Shown: positions 17,721 to 27,874 of the stretch, in pieces
How positions within the stretch are numbered: position 1 is the first letter of the stretch
Layout of the letters: the number at the start of each line of letters is the position of its first letter
Assembly (NCBI GenBank): GCA_947258655.1
Contig: CAMYJD010000007.1
Location: 29,929 to 93,928 of the forward strand
Direction of reading: 5' to 3'
Source of the DNA: an uncultured Gammaproteobacteria bacterium
GTDB taxonomy: Bacteria > Pseudomonadota > Gammaproteobacteria > JAADHQ01
Length of the DNA stretch: 64,000 nucleotides
The notes under the pieces: model-generated
The model's database searches: none
The model's input: the letters and a program-made list of their open reading frames with translations, nothing else
What the model was told of the DNA's origin: nothing
Made by a program: the position numbers and the translations under genes

Positions 17721-18602
17721 ATGTTGATCCTCGAATATCTGGGCTCCCATCCGCTTGCCTTTACCATCACCAGCCTGATTCTGGGTCTGATGGTCGGCAG
17801 TTTTCTGAATGTCGTCATCTATCGCCTGCCGGTCATGTTGCAGGCAGAGTGGCATAGCCAGTGCAAGGAATTTCTTGAACTTGACCAGGATGCGTCAGAA
17901 CAAAACAAAAGATTCAACCTGGCCACACCAGCATCGACCTGCCCACACTGCGATCACAAGATAAAACCATGGGAAAATATCCCGGTATTCAGTTATCTGT
18001 TGTTACTGGGAAGATGCTCGCAGTGTAAAAACAGGATCTCGCTGCGCTACCCGTTGATCGAACTGCTGTGTGGCCTGATGACCGCCTTTATTGCCTGGCA
18101 TTTCGGCTTTGGCCTGCAGACCCTGGCCGCCATGGTGTTGACCTGGTCGCTGATCGCACTATCAATGATCGATTACGATACCAAGTTATTGCCTGACATC
18201 ATTACCTTGCCGCTGCTGTGGCTGGGCCTATTGCTGAATATCAATGGTACATTTGCCAGCCTGGAAGACAGCGTCATCGGCGCTATGGCCGGCTACCTGT
18301 CTCTGTGGAGCATTTACCAGGTTCATCATTTACTGACCGGTAAGGAAGGCATGGGCTATGGTGACTTCAAACTGCTGGCGCTATTCGGTGCCTGGCTGGG
18401 CTGGCAATCATTATTGATGATCGCGCTGCTGTCATCGGTAGTCGGCGCCATTGTTGGGATCAGCCTGATAATCATCATGGGCAGGGACCGGCAATTACCT
18501 ATTCCATTCGGCCCCTATCTCGCCATGGCAGGCTGGATCAGCCTCGTCTGGGGAGAAGCACTGTTACAGACCTATATGGGTTTTGCCGGTCTGAATGTGT
18601 AA
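17721..18602 (+). CDS. pilD: PilD, prepilin peptidase and N-methyltransferase
   Basis: 293 residues. An inner-membrane aspartyl protease that cuts prepilins after Gly-1 and methylates the new Phe. An N-terminal membrane helix is followed by the cytoplasmic zinc loop with CPHC (near 73) and CSQC (near 100), the mark of the bifunctional enzyme. The catalytic aspartates lie in MIDYDTKLLPD (near 152) and GYGDFK (near 213). At least seven transmembrane segments. Acts on both pilins of this window. Starts 14 bases past the hairpin; no clear ribosome site. Confidence 0.96.
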   Translation: MLILEYLGSHPLAFTITSLILGLMVGSFLNVVIYRLPVMLQAEWHSQCKEFLELDQDASEQNKRFNLATPASTCPHCDHKIKPWENIPVFSYLLLLGRCSQCKNRISLRYPLIELLCGLMTAFIAWHFGFGLQTLAAMVLTWSLIALSMIDYDTKLLPDIITLPLLWLGLLLNINGTFASLEDSVIGAMAGYLSLWSIYQVHHLLTGKEGMGYGDFKLLALFGAWLGWQSLLMIALLSSVVGAIVGISLIIIMGRDRQLPIPFGPYLAMAGWISLVWGEALLQTYMGFAGLNV

Positions 18603-18635
18603 CATAGATTAATAGCCTACTGGCAGAATAAACGT

Positions 18636-19238
18636 ATGCTTACTATTGGACTCACAGGCGGGATTGGTTGTGGTAAATCCATGGCTGCTACAATTTTTGC
18701 GGAATTACAGGTACCAGTCATTGACGCAGATACGATCGCCCATCAAATCGTCGCCCCCGGACAGCCAATATTGCAGCAGCTGTTCGAGCAATTTGGCAGC
18801 GAATTGAAGCAGAGCGATGGCTCGCTTGACCGTGCGGCGCTGCGTGCACGGGTATTCAGCGACAGTACCAGTCGCAAGCGACTCGAGGCCATTATGCACC
18901 CGGCCATCCGCGCGGAAATGCAACGTCAGCTACAGTCCATCGATGCGGACTACTGTATACTGGTCATTCCGCTCTTGCTGGAGAGCGGACAGCAGGATAT
19001 GTGTGACCGCATCCTGGTCCTGGATTGCGTACAAAGCACGCAACGCGCCCGCGTCCTGCAACGTCCCGGCCTGACAGAGGAACAATTTAATGCCATCGTG
19101 CAGGCCCAATGTTCACGCCAGCAACGTCTGGACGCTGCAGATGATATAATTAACAATGATAGCGATGATATCAACTCGCTAAGGCAACAGATCCTTGCCC
19201 TGCATCGACAATATATAAAAATGAGTAAAAATGCCTGA
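18636..19238 (+). CDS. coaE: Dephospho-CoA kinase
   Basis: 200 residues; catalyses the last step of coenzyme A synthesis, phosphorylating the ribose 3' OH of dephospho-CoA. P-loop TGGIGCGKS at residues 7-15, substrate motif IDADTIAHQIV, RLEAIMHPAIR and the lid region QSTQRARVLQRPGLT. Sits after pilD in the order usual for gammaproteobacteria. Confidence 0.96.
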   Translation: MLTIGLTGGIGCGKSMAATIFAELQVPVIDADTIAHQIVAPGQPILQQLFEQFGSELKQSDGSLDRAALRARVFSDSTSRKRLEAIMHPAIRAEMQRQLQSIDADYCILVIPLLLESGQQDMCDRILVLDCVQSTQRARVLQRPGLTEEQFNAIVQAQCSRQQRLDAADDIINNDSDDINSLRQQILALHRQYIKMSKNA

Positions 19239-19322
19239 ATATTGCACCCATGTCATGCTATCTTTGCTAGCATCTACATTGATGAAAACGCCAAACGGCC
19301 GCAATTCACGGATAGGCAAGAC

Positions 19323-20090
19323 GTGAGAAAGACAAGTTATGAACAGCCCCTGAACGAGCGTATCCGTGCGTTCCTGCGCCTGGAGTTCCTGTTTAAACAG
19401 GCCGACTACAGCCTCAATGGCACATCCACGTGGAACAGCCGTGCCGCACTGGAAACCATCATCGAGATACATGACCTGGTCAGTCGCGTTGACCTGAAAA
19501 CAGAGATACTGAAAGAACTGGAGCGGCATACCCAGAGCCTGAACCGCTTGCTCGAGAACCCCCAGGTTGACCCCAAGCGCCTCAACCAAGTATTACGGTC
19601 ACTGGACTCGTTCAGCAACAAGCTATTCTCTGATAACCTGCCGTTTGGCCATGCCCTCAAACACAATGAATTTATCACCAGTATCCGTCAGCGCACGACC
19701 GTGCCGGGGGGCACCTGTGAAATGGATCTGCCCGGTTACCATTTCTGGCTACAGAAAAGCAGTGAGGAACGCATCACTACGCTGACGAACTGGATCTCCG
19801 GCTTTGACACGATGCGCAAGGCCATTGAAATGATCCTGCAACTGATCCGTGACAGTGCCGTACCACGCTGGGAACTGGCCGAAAACGGCTTTTTTCAACG
19901 CAATCTGGATCCTGGCAATCCTTGCCAGATCCTGCGCATCAGCCTGCCGGCAGAACAGGATTGCTACCCGGAAATCAGCGGCGGCAAACACCGCTTTACG
20001 GTACGCTTCATGCGCCAGGAAAATGAGCAGACCCGTCCCAAACAGGTCAACCAGGACATTGAGTTTGAAATGTCCTGCTGCATGATCTAG
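19323..20090 (+). CDS. zapD: ZapD, cell division protein that cross-links FtsZ
   Basis: 255 residues from the GTG at 19323, close to the 247 of E. coli ZapD. I chose this start because family similarity begins at YEQPLNERIRAFLRLEFLF; the longer open frame from 19242 adds unrelated residues. An all-helical N-terminal half is followed by a beta-rich C-terminal part (CQILRISLPAEQDCYPEISGGKHRFTVRFM) typical of DUF1342. Cytoplasmic; binds the FtsZ C-terminal tail and bundles filaments. Its partner ftsZ is at 29.0-30.2 kb. Confidence 0.93.
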   Translation: MRKTSYEQPLNERIRAFLRLEFLFKQADYSLNGTSTWNSRAALETIIEIHDLVSRVDLKTEILKELERHTQSLNRLLENPQVDPKRLNQVLRSLDSFSNKLFSDNLPFGHALKHNEFITSIRQRTTVPGGTCEMDLPGYHFWLQKSSEERITTLTNWISGFDTMRKAIEMILQLIRDSAVPRWELAENGFFQRNLDPGNPCQILRISLPAEQDCYPEISGGKHRFTVRFMRQENEQTRPKQVNQDIEFEMSCCMI

Positions 20091-20157
20091 CCCCCATTTC
20101 TCACGAATCCCGGATGCTGGCGAAGAGATTGTGCGTCTGAACGCCGCTCTGGAATAA

Positions 20158-20181
20158 AAGTGGTAGCCGTAGCTACCACTT
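20158..20181. repeat. Perfect 10-bp inverted repeat between zapD and yacG
   Basis: AAGTGGTAGC and GCTACCACTT flank a 4-base loop (CGTA). No T-run follows on either strand, so terminator function is doubtful. The remaining ~250-base gap holds nothing else recognisable. Confidence 0.6.
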
Positions 20182-20349
20182 GCATGAAGAGCAAGTTCAG
20201 GCGTGCAAGATCGAGTCAGGGCCGGGATAAGCATTACTTGTAACAAACTGCTTTTTCACTGTGTTCCTTAACAACACAATGTCCCGTTCCTGCATGCCTA
20301 ATCACGCTGATCCTGTGAAAAATGCGGGCTAGCCTGTATACTATTGGCT

Positions 20350-20538
20350 ATGAAACACGATAGACAACACGGCACTGTCCATTGTCCGACCTGTAACAAA
20401 CCGGTTGAGTGGAGCGCGGCATCGCGCTGGAAACCATTTTGCAGCAAACGTTGCAGCCTGATAGACCTCGGCGAATGGTTCGATGAAAAACCGCGCATCC
20501 CGGACACGGCAGAACAACCCGAACATGACGAGCACTGA
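20350..20538 (+). CDS. yacG: YacG, zinc-binding DNA gyrase inhibitor
   Basis: 62 residues from the ATG at 20350. The zinc site is formed by CPTC (residues 13-16) and CSKRC, with the invariant [17 protein letters not shown] segment. YacG binds GyrB and blocks its DNA binding. Placement after coaE-zapD is the usual one. Converges on the minus-strand gene whose stop lies 24 bases away. Confidence 0.92.
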   Translation: MKHDRQHGTVHCPTCNKPVEWSAASRWKPFCSKRCSLIDLGEWFDEKPRIPDTAEQPEHDEH

Positions 20539-20562
20539 TGGTCAGATCAGTAAAAACTGCTG

Positions 20563-21066
20563 TTACTTTACCAGTGTAAATCCGTAATCGGCCGTATAGA
20601 TTTTTTTCTGTGCAATCACTTCAACGCGGGCAAGCCAGTCACTGCGTCCACTAGTGCAGATTGGCAGAATGACCATGCCACTCCAGGCGCCCGTTTCGGT
20701 ATTGAACTGCAGTTTTTGCTGCAAATCACCCATATCCATAGCCTGCATGCTAAAAATCAGCCTGACATCTATGTGCTGCGGATTTTGCACACCATCGATT
20801 TGCACTTGCACGGGAAAGGCCTTTAATGCGCTGGGCCTGTCCTGCAATGCAAGCAACACATGAATGCCTTCCCTGCTAGCGCTGCAGGCAGATTGACTGA
20901 TATCACAGGCAGCGTCGACGATCAGGCGATATTGTTCATAGACTTCATGATGCCGATCGCCGGCAAAATAGCCTTGACGCAGTTGCAGGAAAAATGCGAT
21001 CAGTAACATTATCGACACGATCAGCAAGCTGCGCATATTGATAAAGCGCTGCCAGCGCACACTCAT
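20563..21066 (-). CDS. Small membrane-anchored protein of unknown function
   Basis: 167 residues from the ATG at 21066, which overlaps the stop of the Nudix-ThiE gene by ATGA; the longer frame upstream runs inside that gene and is discarded. One N-terminal membrane segment (MRSLLIVSIMLLIAFFLQL). A periplasmic part has four cysteines, two of them in AACDISQSAC. It ends with the pattern FSMQAMDMG...GAWSGMVILPICTSGRSDW, which recalls FixH/YtkA-type beta-sandwich proteins. I recognise the conserved pattern but no function. Last gene of the argJ transcript. Confidence 0.65.
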   Translation of the reverse strand: MSVRWQRFINMRSLLIVSIMLLIAFFLQLRQGYFAGDRHHEVYEQYRLIVDAACDISQSACSASREGIHVLLALQDRPSALKAFPVQVQIDGVQNPQHIDVRLIFSMQAMDMGDLQQKLQFNTETGAWSGMVILPICTSGRSDWLARVEVIAQKKIYTADYGFTLVK

Positions 21067-22058
21067 GCTTGTCCACACCATAAAGAGCGAATAGCGGCAA
21101 TGCCCTGGGCGCCATACAATTGGGCATTGCTGATATCGGCCTCGCCCAGACCTCCGAGGGCGTACGCAGGCATCTGCGCGAGCTCGGTCAGTTGCCGACA
21201 TTTATCCCAGCCAAGGGGTAGCGCACCTGGATGGCTGCGGGTGGCCTTAATTGGCGATACAACAATAAAATCAGCACCGATGCTGTTGGCCTGGCGTACC
21301 TCGGCAGAATCATGGCAGGATGCAGACAGGTAGACATCCGCGGGAACCGGTCTTTGCGCCAGGACGAGCAGGCGGGAACTGCTCAAATGCAGACCATCGG
21401 CCGGACAACGCTGAAACACCTCCTGCGTTCGGTTAAGTATCACGCGTGCGTCGTAACGATGCGCCAGTTCTATGATTTGCCCGGCCATATCCATGTACTG
21501 GTCATCATCGACATCATTATCCCGGTACTGGATCAGGCGTATTCCGGATTGCAAACACACCTGCAGACTATCGATGAATGCAGCACCACGCGCGCTCCTG
21601 GCCGGGGTGATAAGATAACGATCGGGGAGTTGCACGGCATGAATAATGGGCAGGTTTGCGGCCGGCATCGGCCATTCATGCAGATCAGCGTGGTTGACCC
21701 ACTGCACCGCCTGCCCTTCCCTACCGTAAGCTGTGCCATCATAGGCTTCTATCCGATGCACATCCAGCAGCACCTTGCGCTCGGCATAATCATGGCGGAT
21801 GCGGATCAACGGACGCATGCGGGTCACGCTTATCCCTACCTCCTCCTGCAGCTCACGCGTCAATGCATCAGCAACCTGTTCACCGGCCTCGACCTTGCCA
21901 CCCGGGAATTCCCACAGGCCGCCCTGATGCACATGCCCGGGGCGCCGGGCCAACAGCACCTGCGTTCCATTGTCGATAACAGCCACGGCAACGTGAATTA
22001 TTCCGGCTTCTGCAGACACGGTAGATATAACAGTCGACTCAGGTGCGGTATTCTGCAT
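21063..22058 (-). CDS. Nudix hydrolase fused to ThiE/TenI-like domain
   Basis: 331 residues from the ATG at 22058, overlapping the end of argJ by 20 bases. The MutT half (20-150) contains the Nudix box in GGKVEAGEQVADALTRELQEEVGI and would clean 8-oxo-dGTP. The second half (165-330) is a TIM barrel of the thiamine-phosphate-synthase superfamily, with GIRLIQYRDN, ADGLHLSS and FIVVSPIKATRSHPG. The pyrophosphate-binding residues of true ThiE are not all kept, so its reaction is uncertain. This fusion is known beside argJ and secA in Pseudomonas and relatives. Confidence 0.9.
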   Translation of the reverse strand: MQNTAPESTVISTVSAEAGIIHVAVAVIDNGTQVLLARRPGHVHQGGLWEFPGGKVEAGEQVADALTRELQEEVGISVTRMRPLIRIRHDYAERKVLLDVHRIEAYDGTAYGREGQAVQWVNHADLHEWPMPAANLPIIHAVQLPDRYLITPARSARGAAFIDSLQVCLQSGIRLIQYRDNDVDDDQYMDMAGQIIELAHRYDARVILNRTQEVFQRCPADGLHLSSSRLLVLAQRPVPADVYLSASCHDSAEVRQANSIGADFIVVSPIKATRSHPGALPLGWDKCRQLTELAQMPAYALGGLGEADISNAQLYGAQGIAAIRSLWCGQA

Positions 22059-23253
22059 TGATCTTGACGTAGTCGTAGGACAGATCGGTTGTCCACACCG
22101 TCTCGCTAACCTGGCCACGGCCAAGACAGATACGAATCGTAATTTCTTCCTGTGCCATAACGGCCTGCCCCTGTTCCTCACTATAGGTGCCTGCGCGCCC
22201 ACCGTTCTTTACGATGCAGACGTTATCAAGATAGATATCGATATCCTCGACCAACATATCACTGACACCGGCGCGGCCAACGGCTGCGAGAATACGCCCC
22301 CAGTTCGGGTCACTGGCAAAAAATGCCGTCTTGACCAATGGCGAATGGGCGACTGTATAGGCCACATCGAGACATTCCTGCCGGTCCCTGCCCTGCTCGA
22401 CCTGTACGCTGATAAATTTTGTTACCCCTTCACCATCGCGGATAATGCTCTGCGCCAGATGCAGGCACACATCAGCGAGTGCATCAACAAACAGTTGCTG
22501 CTCCTGACTGTCACGACGAATCTGCACGCCACTCGTGGCAGTGGCCAGCAACATACAGGCATCGTTGGTCGACGTATCGCCATCCACCGTGATGCGATTA
22601 AACGAGGTTTCTACTGCCTGTCCCAGGCACTCCTGCAACAAGCCCTGCTCGATATCGGCATCGGTCGCGATAAAGGCCAGCATCGTGGCCATATCAGGAC
22701 GGATCATTCCCGAGCCCTTGGCAATACCGGTCAATGTGATTGATTTACCGGATAGTTCCAATCTGAGCGAAGCACCCTTGGCCACGGTATCCGTGGTCAT
22801 AATCGCTTCCGCGGCACGAGACCATTGGTCTGTATGCAGCTCGCTGGCCAGCGCGGGTAATACTGCCTGGATTTTTTCGGCCGCTAGGGATTCACCGATG
22901 ACTCCGGTGGAAAAAGGCAACACCTGCTGTGGCTGACAGCCAAGCGCCTGTGCCGCGCTTGCACAGCATGCCAGTGCGGCCTGCATACCCTGTTCACCGG
23001 TACCGGCATTGGCGTTACCGGAATTGATCAACAATGCCCGGGTGCTGGCAGCAGACATATGTTGTTTGGCAATAACAACCGGAGCGGCGCAAAAGGCATT
23101 TTGGGTAAAAACGCCGGCACAGGCCGAACCTTCATCACAGCTGATCAACACGACATCATTACGCCCCTGATAACGCACACCCGCCTCGGTCACGGCAAGA
23201 CGCACGCCGTCGACGGGATATAATGGGGGCAATTCTTTTGCACCGATGGCCAT
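22039..23253 (-). CDS. argJ: ArgJ, ornithine acetyltransferase / glutamate N-acetyltransferase
   Basis: 404 residues from the ATG at 23253, which has AGGTG six bases ahead; a GTG three codons earlier is possible. The precursor cuts itself before the Thr in KGSGMIRPDMATMLAFI to give alpha and beta chains, that Thr being the nucleophile. LLINSGNANAGTGEQG and DPNWGRI are also conserved. It recycles the acetyl group between N-acetylornithine and glutamate in arginine synthesis. Follows secA after a terminator. Confidence 0.95.
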   Translation of the reverse strand: MAIGAKELPPLYPVDGVRLAVTEAGVRYQGRNDVVLISCDEGSACAGVFTQNAFCAAPVVIAKQHMSAASTRALLINSGNANAGTGEQGMQAALACCASAAQALGCQPQQVLPFSTGVIGESLAAEKIQAVLPALASELHTDQWSRAAEAIMTTDTVAKGASLRLELSGKSITLTGIAKGSGMIRPDMATMLAFIATDADIEQGLLQECLGQAVETSFNRITVDGDTSTNDACMLLATATSGVQIRRDSQEQQLFVDALADVCLHLAQSIIRDGEGVTKFISVQVEQGRDRQECLDVAYTVAHSPLVKTAFFASDPNWGRILAAVGRAGVSDMLVEDIDIYLDNVCIVKNGGRAGTYSEEQGQAVMAQEEITIRICLGRGQVSETVWTTDLSYDYVKINAEYRT

Positions 23254-23379
23254 GTGATTCACCTGATCAGATAATCAATATTAATAAAAAACCTAGATTA
23301 ACCTCAAAATGCCTTCCAGGCCAGCCTGACAGCCAGGTTATTGCATTCAGTAGGTAGATTTTTGACAGATTTACAGGCA

Positions 23380-23412
23380 AAAAAAAACAGCAATCCGGAG
23401 ATTGCTGTTTTT
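23380..23412. terminator. Intrinsic terminator behind secA
   Basis: Stem CAGCAATC (23388-23395) with GATTGCTG (23400-23407) and loop CGGA, flanked by a run of A on the left and TTTTT on the right. It can act on both strands and separates secA from argJ. Confidence 0.88.
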
Positions 23413-23429
23413 CTCATATCAGACCTCAC

Positions 23430-26132
23430 TCAGGTGAGCTTGCCGTGACACTGTTTGTATTTTTTGCCCGAACCACAGGGACAGGGTTCATTACGCCCGA
23501 TCTTTTCCCCATTGCGTACAAACGGCTTTTCCTGTTCGAGCGGCTCTTCCTCTGCCTCGTCGGCAGTTGCTGCGGGTGCGGCCGCATGTTCAAACTGCAT
23601 CGGCGCATGACTGCGACGCTGTTCTTCTACGGCCTCGACATCCTCTTCGGCGCTGACCTTGACCTTGGATAATACCGTGACTACGTCATACTTGATGCGC
23701 TCCAGCAGGTCCGTGAACATCTCGAAGGCCTCGCGCTTGTATTCCTGCTTCGGATTCTTCTGTGCATAACCGCGCAGGTGTATGCCCTGGCGCAGGTAAT
23801 CCATCGCTGCCAGGTGTTCCTTCCACATCGAATCCAGCACCTGTAACATGATTGCCTTTTCGAAGTGACGTAATACCCCGGCACCGGCCTGCGCCTCCTT
23901 TTCGTCATACTGTTTTTCAAGCTCAGCAACGATACGTTCCCGCAATGGTTCTTCATGCAGGTCTTCATCTTCATCGAGCCAATGCTGGATATCCAGCTTC
24001 AGGTCGAATTCACGTTCGAGCGCTTCGGTCAGCCCGGGAACATCCCATTGCTCATCCAGGCTGCCGGGTGGAATATAGCCATTGATAACATCATTGGCGA
24101 CATCGACGCGAATGGCCCTGATCGTGTCTGAAATATCATCGGTCGCCATCAGTTCATTACGTTGCTCATAGATGACCTTGCGCTGGTCATTGGCCACGTC
24201 ATCGAATTCAAGCAGGTTCTTGCGGATGTCGAAGTTGTAGGTCTCTACCTTGCGTTGGGCATTGGCAATGGCCTTGCTGACCCAGGGATGTTCGATGGAC
24301 TCGCCTTGTTCCATGCCCAGTTTCTGCATCAGACCTCCGACTCGCTCCGAAGCGAATATGCGCATCAGATTATCTTCCAGGGACAGGTAAAACCGCGATG
24401 AGCCGGCATCACCCTGACGACCGGAGCGACCGCGTAATTGATTATCGATACGACGTGATTCATGCCGTTCGGTACCGATAATATGCAGGCCTCCCTGCTC
24501 AAGTACCTTGTCATGTCGCTGTTGCCAGGTCTCGTGCATTGCCTGCTCGCGCGCGGCATCAAGGTTGCCGGCCTGCTGCAACTCGACCTCGAGGTTACCG
24601 CCAAGGACTATGTCGGTACCGCGGCCGGCCATATTGGTTGCAATCGTAACCGCTGATGAACGCCCAGCCTGGGCGACGATCTCGGCCTCGCGTGCGTGTT
24701 GCTTCGCGTTCAGGACCTCGTGCTTGATCTTGGCCTTGTTTAACAAGTCCGAAATGTATTCCGATACCTCGATCGATGTGGTACCAACCAGTACCGGCTG
24801 GCCGCGTTCGACACAATCCTTGATATCTTCGACAATAGCGACATATTTGTCCTCCTGGGTCAGATACACCTGGTCGGCATGATCCTTACGCACCATCGGC
24901 CTGTGCGTCGGAATGACGATAACCTCAAGTCCGTAGATGGACTGGAACTCGAAGGCCTCGGTGTCGGCGGTACCGGTCATGCCTGATAACTTATTATACA
25001 AACGGAAATAATTCTGGAATGTGATCGAGGCCAGGGTCTGATTCTCACTCTGCACCTTGACGAGCTCCTTGGCCTCGACGGCCTGGTGCAGTCCATCAGA
25101 CCAGCGTCGCCCGGCCAGGGTGCGGCCGGTAAATTCATCGACGATAACGACCTCGCCATTCCTGACAATATAATCGACATCCTTTTCAAACAGCACATGC
25201 GCGCGGATCGCAGCGTTGACATGATGCATCAACATGATATTACCCGCATCATACAGGCTTTCGTTTTCCTGCAGCAGGCCTTCGCTGGTCAACAGCTCCT
25301 CGATGTGCTGATGTCCGGATTCGGTCAGGTAAACCTGCTTGGCCTTTTCATCGACACTAAAATCACCCGGACCGTCTTCCTCTTGCTGGCGTTGTAACTG
25401 CGGAATCAGTTTGTTGATGCGATTATAGATCTCCGGGTTCTCTTCGGTAGGGCCGGAGATAATCAACGGTGTCCTCGCCTCGTCGATCAGAATGGAATCC
25501 ACTTCATCAACAACGGCGAAGTTCAGTTCGCGCTGCACCTTTTCCTCGCTACTGAACGCCATATTGTCACGTAGATAATCGAAACCGAATTCATTATTGG
25601 TTCCATAGGTAATATCTGCTGCATAGGCTGCCTGTCTGTCAGCATGCTTCATATCATTGACGATGACACCGGTACTGAGACCGAGGAAACCGTATAAGCG
25701 CCCCATCCACTCGGCATCTCGCCGGGCGAGGTAGTCATTGACAGTAACGACATGCACGCCATTGCTACTCAGTGCATTCAGATAGGTCGCCAAAGTCGCG
25801 ACCAGGGTCTTGCCTTCACCGGTGCGCATCTCGGCAATCTTACCCTGATGGAGAACCATACCGCCGATCATTTGTTCATCAAAATGACGCATATTGAGGA
25901 TGCGCTTGCCGGCCTCACGGCACACGGCAAAGGCCTCAGGCAGCAAGTCATCCAGTGAATCGCCCTGCTGGTAACGCTGACGAAATTCATCTGTCTTAGC
26001 CCGCAACTCATCGTCACTCAGACCGCTGAGGCTGTCTTCCAGTTCGTTGATGGCACGAACAGTTTTACTGATTTTTTTCAGGTAGCGATCATTGCGACTA
26101 CCGAACATTTTTCTGAATACTTTGGCAACCAT
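23430..26132 (-). CDS. secA: SecA preprotein translocase ATPase
   Basis: 900 residues, full length. NBD1 carries Walker A GEGKT in [13 protein letters not shown] (near residue 105) and the DEAD-like [16 protein letters not shown]. The preprotein cross-linking domain follows, then NBD2 with [14 protein letters not shown] and the [19 protein letters not shown] segment. The C-terminal zinc finger [14 protein letters not shown] binds SecB and phospholipids. Drives export through SecYEG. A 200-base leader upstream holds a 7-bp stem (26220-26226 with 26241-26247) that exposes a TCAGGAG sequence, but no secM-like gene is present. Confidence 0.98.
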   Translation of the reverse strand: MVAKVFRKMFGSRNDRYLKKISKTVRAINELEDSLSGLSDDELRAKTDEFRQRYQQGDSLDDLLPEAFAVCREAGKRILNMRHFDEQMIGGMVLHQGKIAEMRTGEGKTLVATLATYLNALSSNGVHVVTVNDYLARRDAEWMGRLYGFLGLSTGVIVNDMKHADRQAAYAADITYGTNNEFGFDYLRDNMAFSSEEKVQRELNFAVVDEVDSILIDEARTPLIISGPTEENPEIYNRINKLIPQLQRQQEEDGPGDFSVDEKAKQVYLTESGHQHIEELLTSEGLLQENESLYDAGNIMLMHHVNAAIRAHVLFEKDVDYIVRNGEVVIVDEFTGRTLAGRRWSDGLHQAVEAKELVKVQSENQTLASITFQNYFRLYNKLSGMTGTADTEAFEFQSIYGLEVIVIPTHRPMVRKDHADQVYLTQEDKYVAIVEDIKDCVERGQPVLVGTTSIEVSEYISDLLNKAKIKHEVLNAKQHAREAEIVAQAGRSSAVTIATNMAGRGTDIVLGGNLEVELQQAGNLDAAREQAMHETWQQRHDKVLEQGGLHIIGTERHESRRIDNQLRGRSGRQGDAGSSRFYLSLEDNLMRIFASERVGGLMQKLGMEQGESIEHPWVSKAIANAQRKVETYNFDIRKNLLEFDDVANDQRKVIYEQRNELMATDDISDTIRAIRVDVANDVINGYIPPGSLDEQWDVPGLTEALEREFDLKLDIQHWLDEDEDLHEEPLRERIVAELEKQYDEKEAQAGAGVLRHFEKAIMLQVLDSMWKEHLAAMDYLRQGIHLRGYAQKNPKQEYKREAFEMFTDLLERIKYDVVTVLSKVKVSAEEDVEAVEEQRRSHAPMQFEHAAAPAATADEAEEEPLEQEKPFVRNGEKIGRNEPCPCGSGKKYKQCHGKLT

Positions 26133-26285
26133 GGTCTGATGAATTTAATTGTATGTGTTGTAAAATGAGTGCGTAATCATAACTGATTTACAGCATTTTC
26201 TCATGCCTAAAAGCATATACTCCTGAAATCCGACCCATAATCAGGAGGAATGTTCAAAATAACCGTGCTGGGAGGATATGTATAA

Positions 26286-26309
26286 TAAAAATACCCCTGC
26301 CGGGGTATT
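26286..26309 (-). terminator. Intrinsic terminator behind the M23 peptidase gene
   Basis: Stem AATACCCC (26290-26297) with GGGGTATT (26302-26309), loop TGCC, then TTTTATTATA on the minus strand. It isolates secA from the upstream gene. Confidence 0.8.
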
Positions 26310-26334
26310 CTTCAATCTGGGTTGACACACGTAT

Positions 26335-27267
26335 TTAGCGCGTGGCGGCCAGATGCTTGAGCGGATCTACGACACGTCCATTCTTGACGACTTCGAAGTG
26401 AACATGTGGTCCGGTTGAGCGACCGCTACTGCCCATTTTCGCAATCAGTTGTCCCTTTTTAATCTTGTCGCCCAGTTTTACCAGGTTTTCTGAATTATGC
26501 GCATAACGTGTTGCGTAACCGTTACCATGGTCTATCTCGACCATGTTGCCGTATCCATAGCGTTTACCCGACCAGGTGACGACACCGGTGGCCACTGAAA
26601 TGACGTCAGCGCCCATTTTTCCGGCGAAATCAACACCCTTGTGAAAGTCGCGCTTACCACTGAAAGGATCATTACGCATACCATAGAATGAAGACATCCA
26701 GCCTTTCTTGATCGGACGCCCGGTTGGCAGGGCCTTTTCCTGCAGCTCTCCATACAACATCATCGATTCGAGAATACTGAGTTGCTGCTCGCGATCCTGC
26801 AATTGCCGGGTCAGCTCATCCAGCGCGGCAATGACATCGGTAGAATTGGCGGGTGGCAGATCCATGCTACTTTCCGGTCCACCCAGGGCCGGGGCCTGGG
26901 TGAAATTGAATTCTCCCTTGTCCAGCTTGGCCATCTCGGTCAGGCGGCTACCCAATGCATCGACACGATAGACGTGTGCCTGCAACTCGCCCAGTCGCCG
27001 GGACAGCGCATCGACATGGGCCTGGGTATTTTTTTTACTTTCTGCCAGTGCCAGTTTTTGTGACTCGACAGTCTTTTTCCATTCCTGCACAATCATTGGA
27101 TCGATGGATTTATTGATCTGGACAACGCCGCCAATCCAGTAACCCACGGACATCAGCGCGGTCGATAACAGCAGGAAAAAGGCTAGCATACTGATATAAA
27201 AACCGGGATGCGACGAATTCAGATTTAACGGTTTTTTACCAGATTTATTAAACAGGATAACATTCAT
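26335..27267 (-). CDS. M23 family metallopeptidase with membrane anchor
   Basis: 310 residues. One N-terminal membrane helix (FYISMLAFFLLLSTALMSVGYWIGG), a periplasmic coiled coil (about 60-165), then a LytM/M23 domain. The zinc ligands are visible: H and D in FHKGVDFAGKMG and the H-x-H in GPHVHFE. It would cut peptidoglycan cross-bridges or, like NlpD/EnvC homologues, activate amidases; the intact ligands favour an active enzyme. The gene is found between secA and lpxC in many gammaproteobacteria. Divergent from dciA with a 72-base gap. Confidence 0.92.
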   Translation of the reverse strand: MNVILFNKSGKKPLNLNSSHPGFYISMLAFFLLLSTALMSVGYWIGGVVQINKSIDPMIVQEWKKTVESQKLALAESKKNTQAHVDALSRRLGELQAHVYRVDALGSRLTEMAKLDKGEFNFTQAPALGGPESSMDLPPANSTDVIAALDELTRQLQDREQQLSILESMMLYGELQEKALPTGRPIKKGWMSSFYGMRNDPFSGKRDFHKGVDFAGKMGADVISVATGVVTWSGKRYGYGNMVEIDHGNGYATRYAHNSENLVKLGDKIKKGQLIAKMGSSGRSTGPHVHFEVVKNGRVVDPLKHLAATR

Positions 27268-27339
27268 TGTATTTTTGCCTGTATATTCAAATACCCCAAA
27301 GGGCCTAGTATCATAATATATATGTATTAACGGCGAAAG

Positions 27340-27807
27340 ATGTCAAAACTAAAGTACCAAAAGCTACACAAGCTATTGAAAAATAACGCTTTGATTGCCA
27401 ACTCAATCACAGAAACGCTGTATGCACTTCAAAATATAGAGATTTTCTTACAGGATCATGTACAGCAAACGCTCCTGCAACATATAAAACCACTTAATAT
27501 ATCAGGTAAAACATTGGTCCTGATGGTCGATTCACCGGCCTGGAAATCAAGACTCAGATTCCTGCTGCCCGATCTGGAAAAAAAACTGCAGCAACACACG
27601 GGTGGTAAAATCAATCATATTTCGATCAAGATTATCCCCGCTACTGACAGGCAAAAACGCAAAACTGTTGGTCATAACAATGCGCGCATACCGCTGTCGA
27701 CGAATAGCCAGGCAATAATAACAAGTCTCGCCGACACGCTGGACGACTCAAGGCTCAAGGCCTCGCTGCTCAGACTGAGTCAGAAGAAAAACCGCAATAA
27801 GCGCTGA
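27340..27807 (+). CDS. dciA: DciA (DUF721), replicative helicase loader
   Basis: 155 residues. The N-terminal two-thirds fits DUF721: NISGKTLVLMVDSPAWKSRLRFLLPDLEKKLQQ is the KH-like core. A basic, probably flexible tail ends in KKNRNKR. DciA loads the DnaB helicase in bacteria that lack DnaC. Only plus-strand gene within this otherwise minus-strand stretch. Assignment rests on the conserved core and its place beside lpxC and secA. Confidence 0.82.
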   Translation: MSKLKYQKLHKLLKNNALIANSITETLYALQNIEIFLQDHVQQTLLQHIKPLNISGKTLVLMVDSPAWKSRLRFLLPDLEKKLQQHTGGKINHISIKIIPATDRQKRKTVGHNNARIPLSTNSQAIITSLADTLDDSRLKASLLRLSQKKNRNKR

Positions 27808-27874
27808 TAAACGGGGATTGATTAACGTGGTATAAAACTTTCGTACCCAAATCCCTTTGTCCATTCAGTCCTGA

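Noticed and set aside
19242..19322. N-terminal extension of ZapD from an upstream ATG
   Set aside because: The extra 27 residues do not fit the family, and similarity starts at the GTG at 19323.
26133..26334. Possible secM-like arrest peptide upstream of secA
   Set aside because: No open frame with a signal peptide or arrest motif; a terminator separates the preceding gene.
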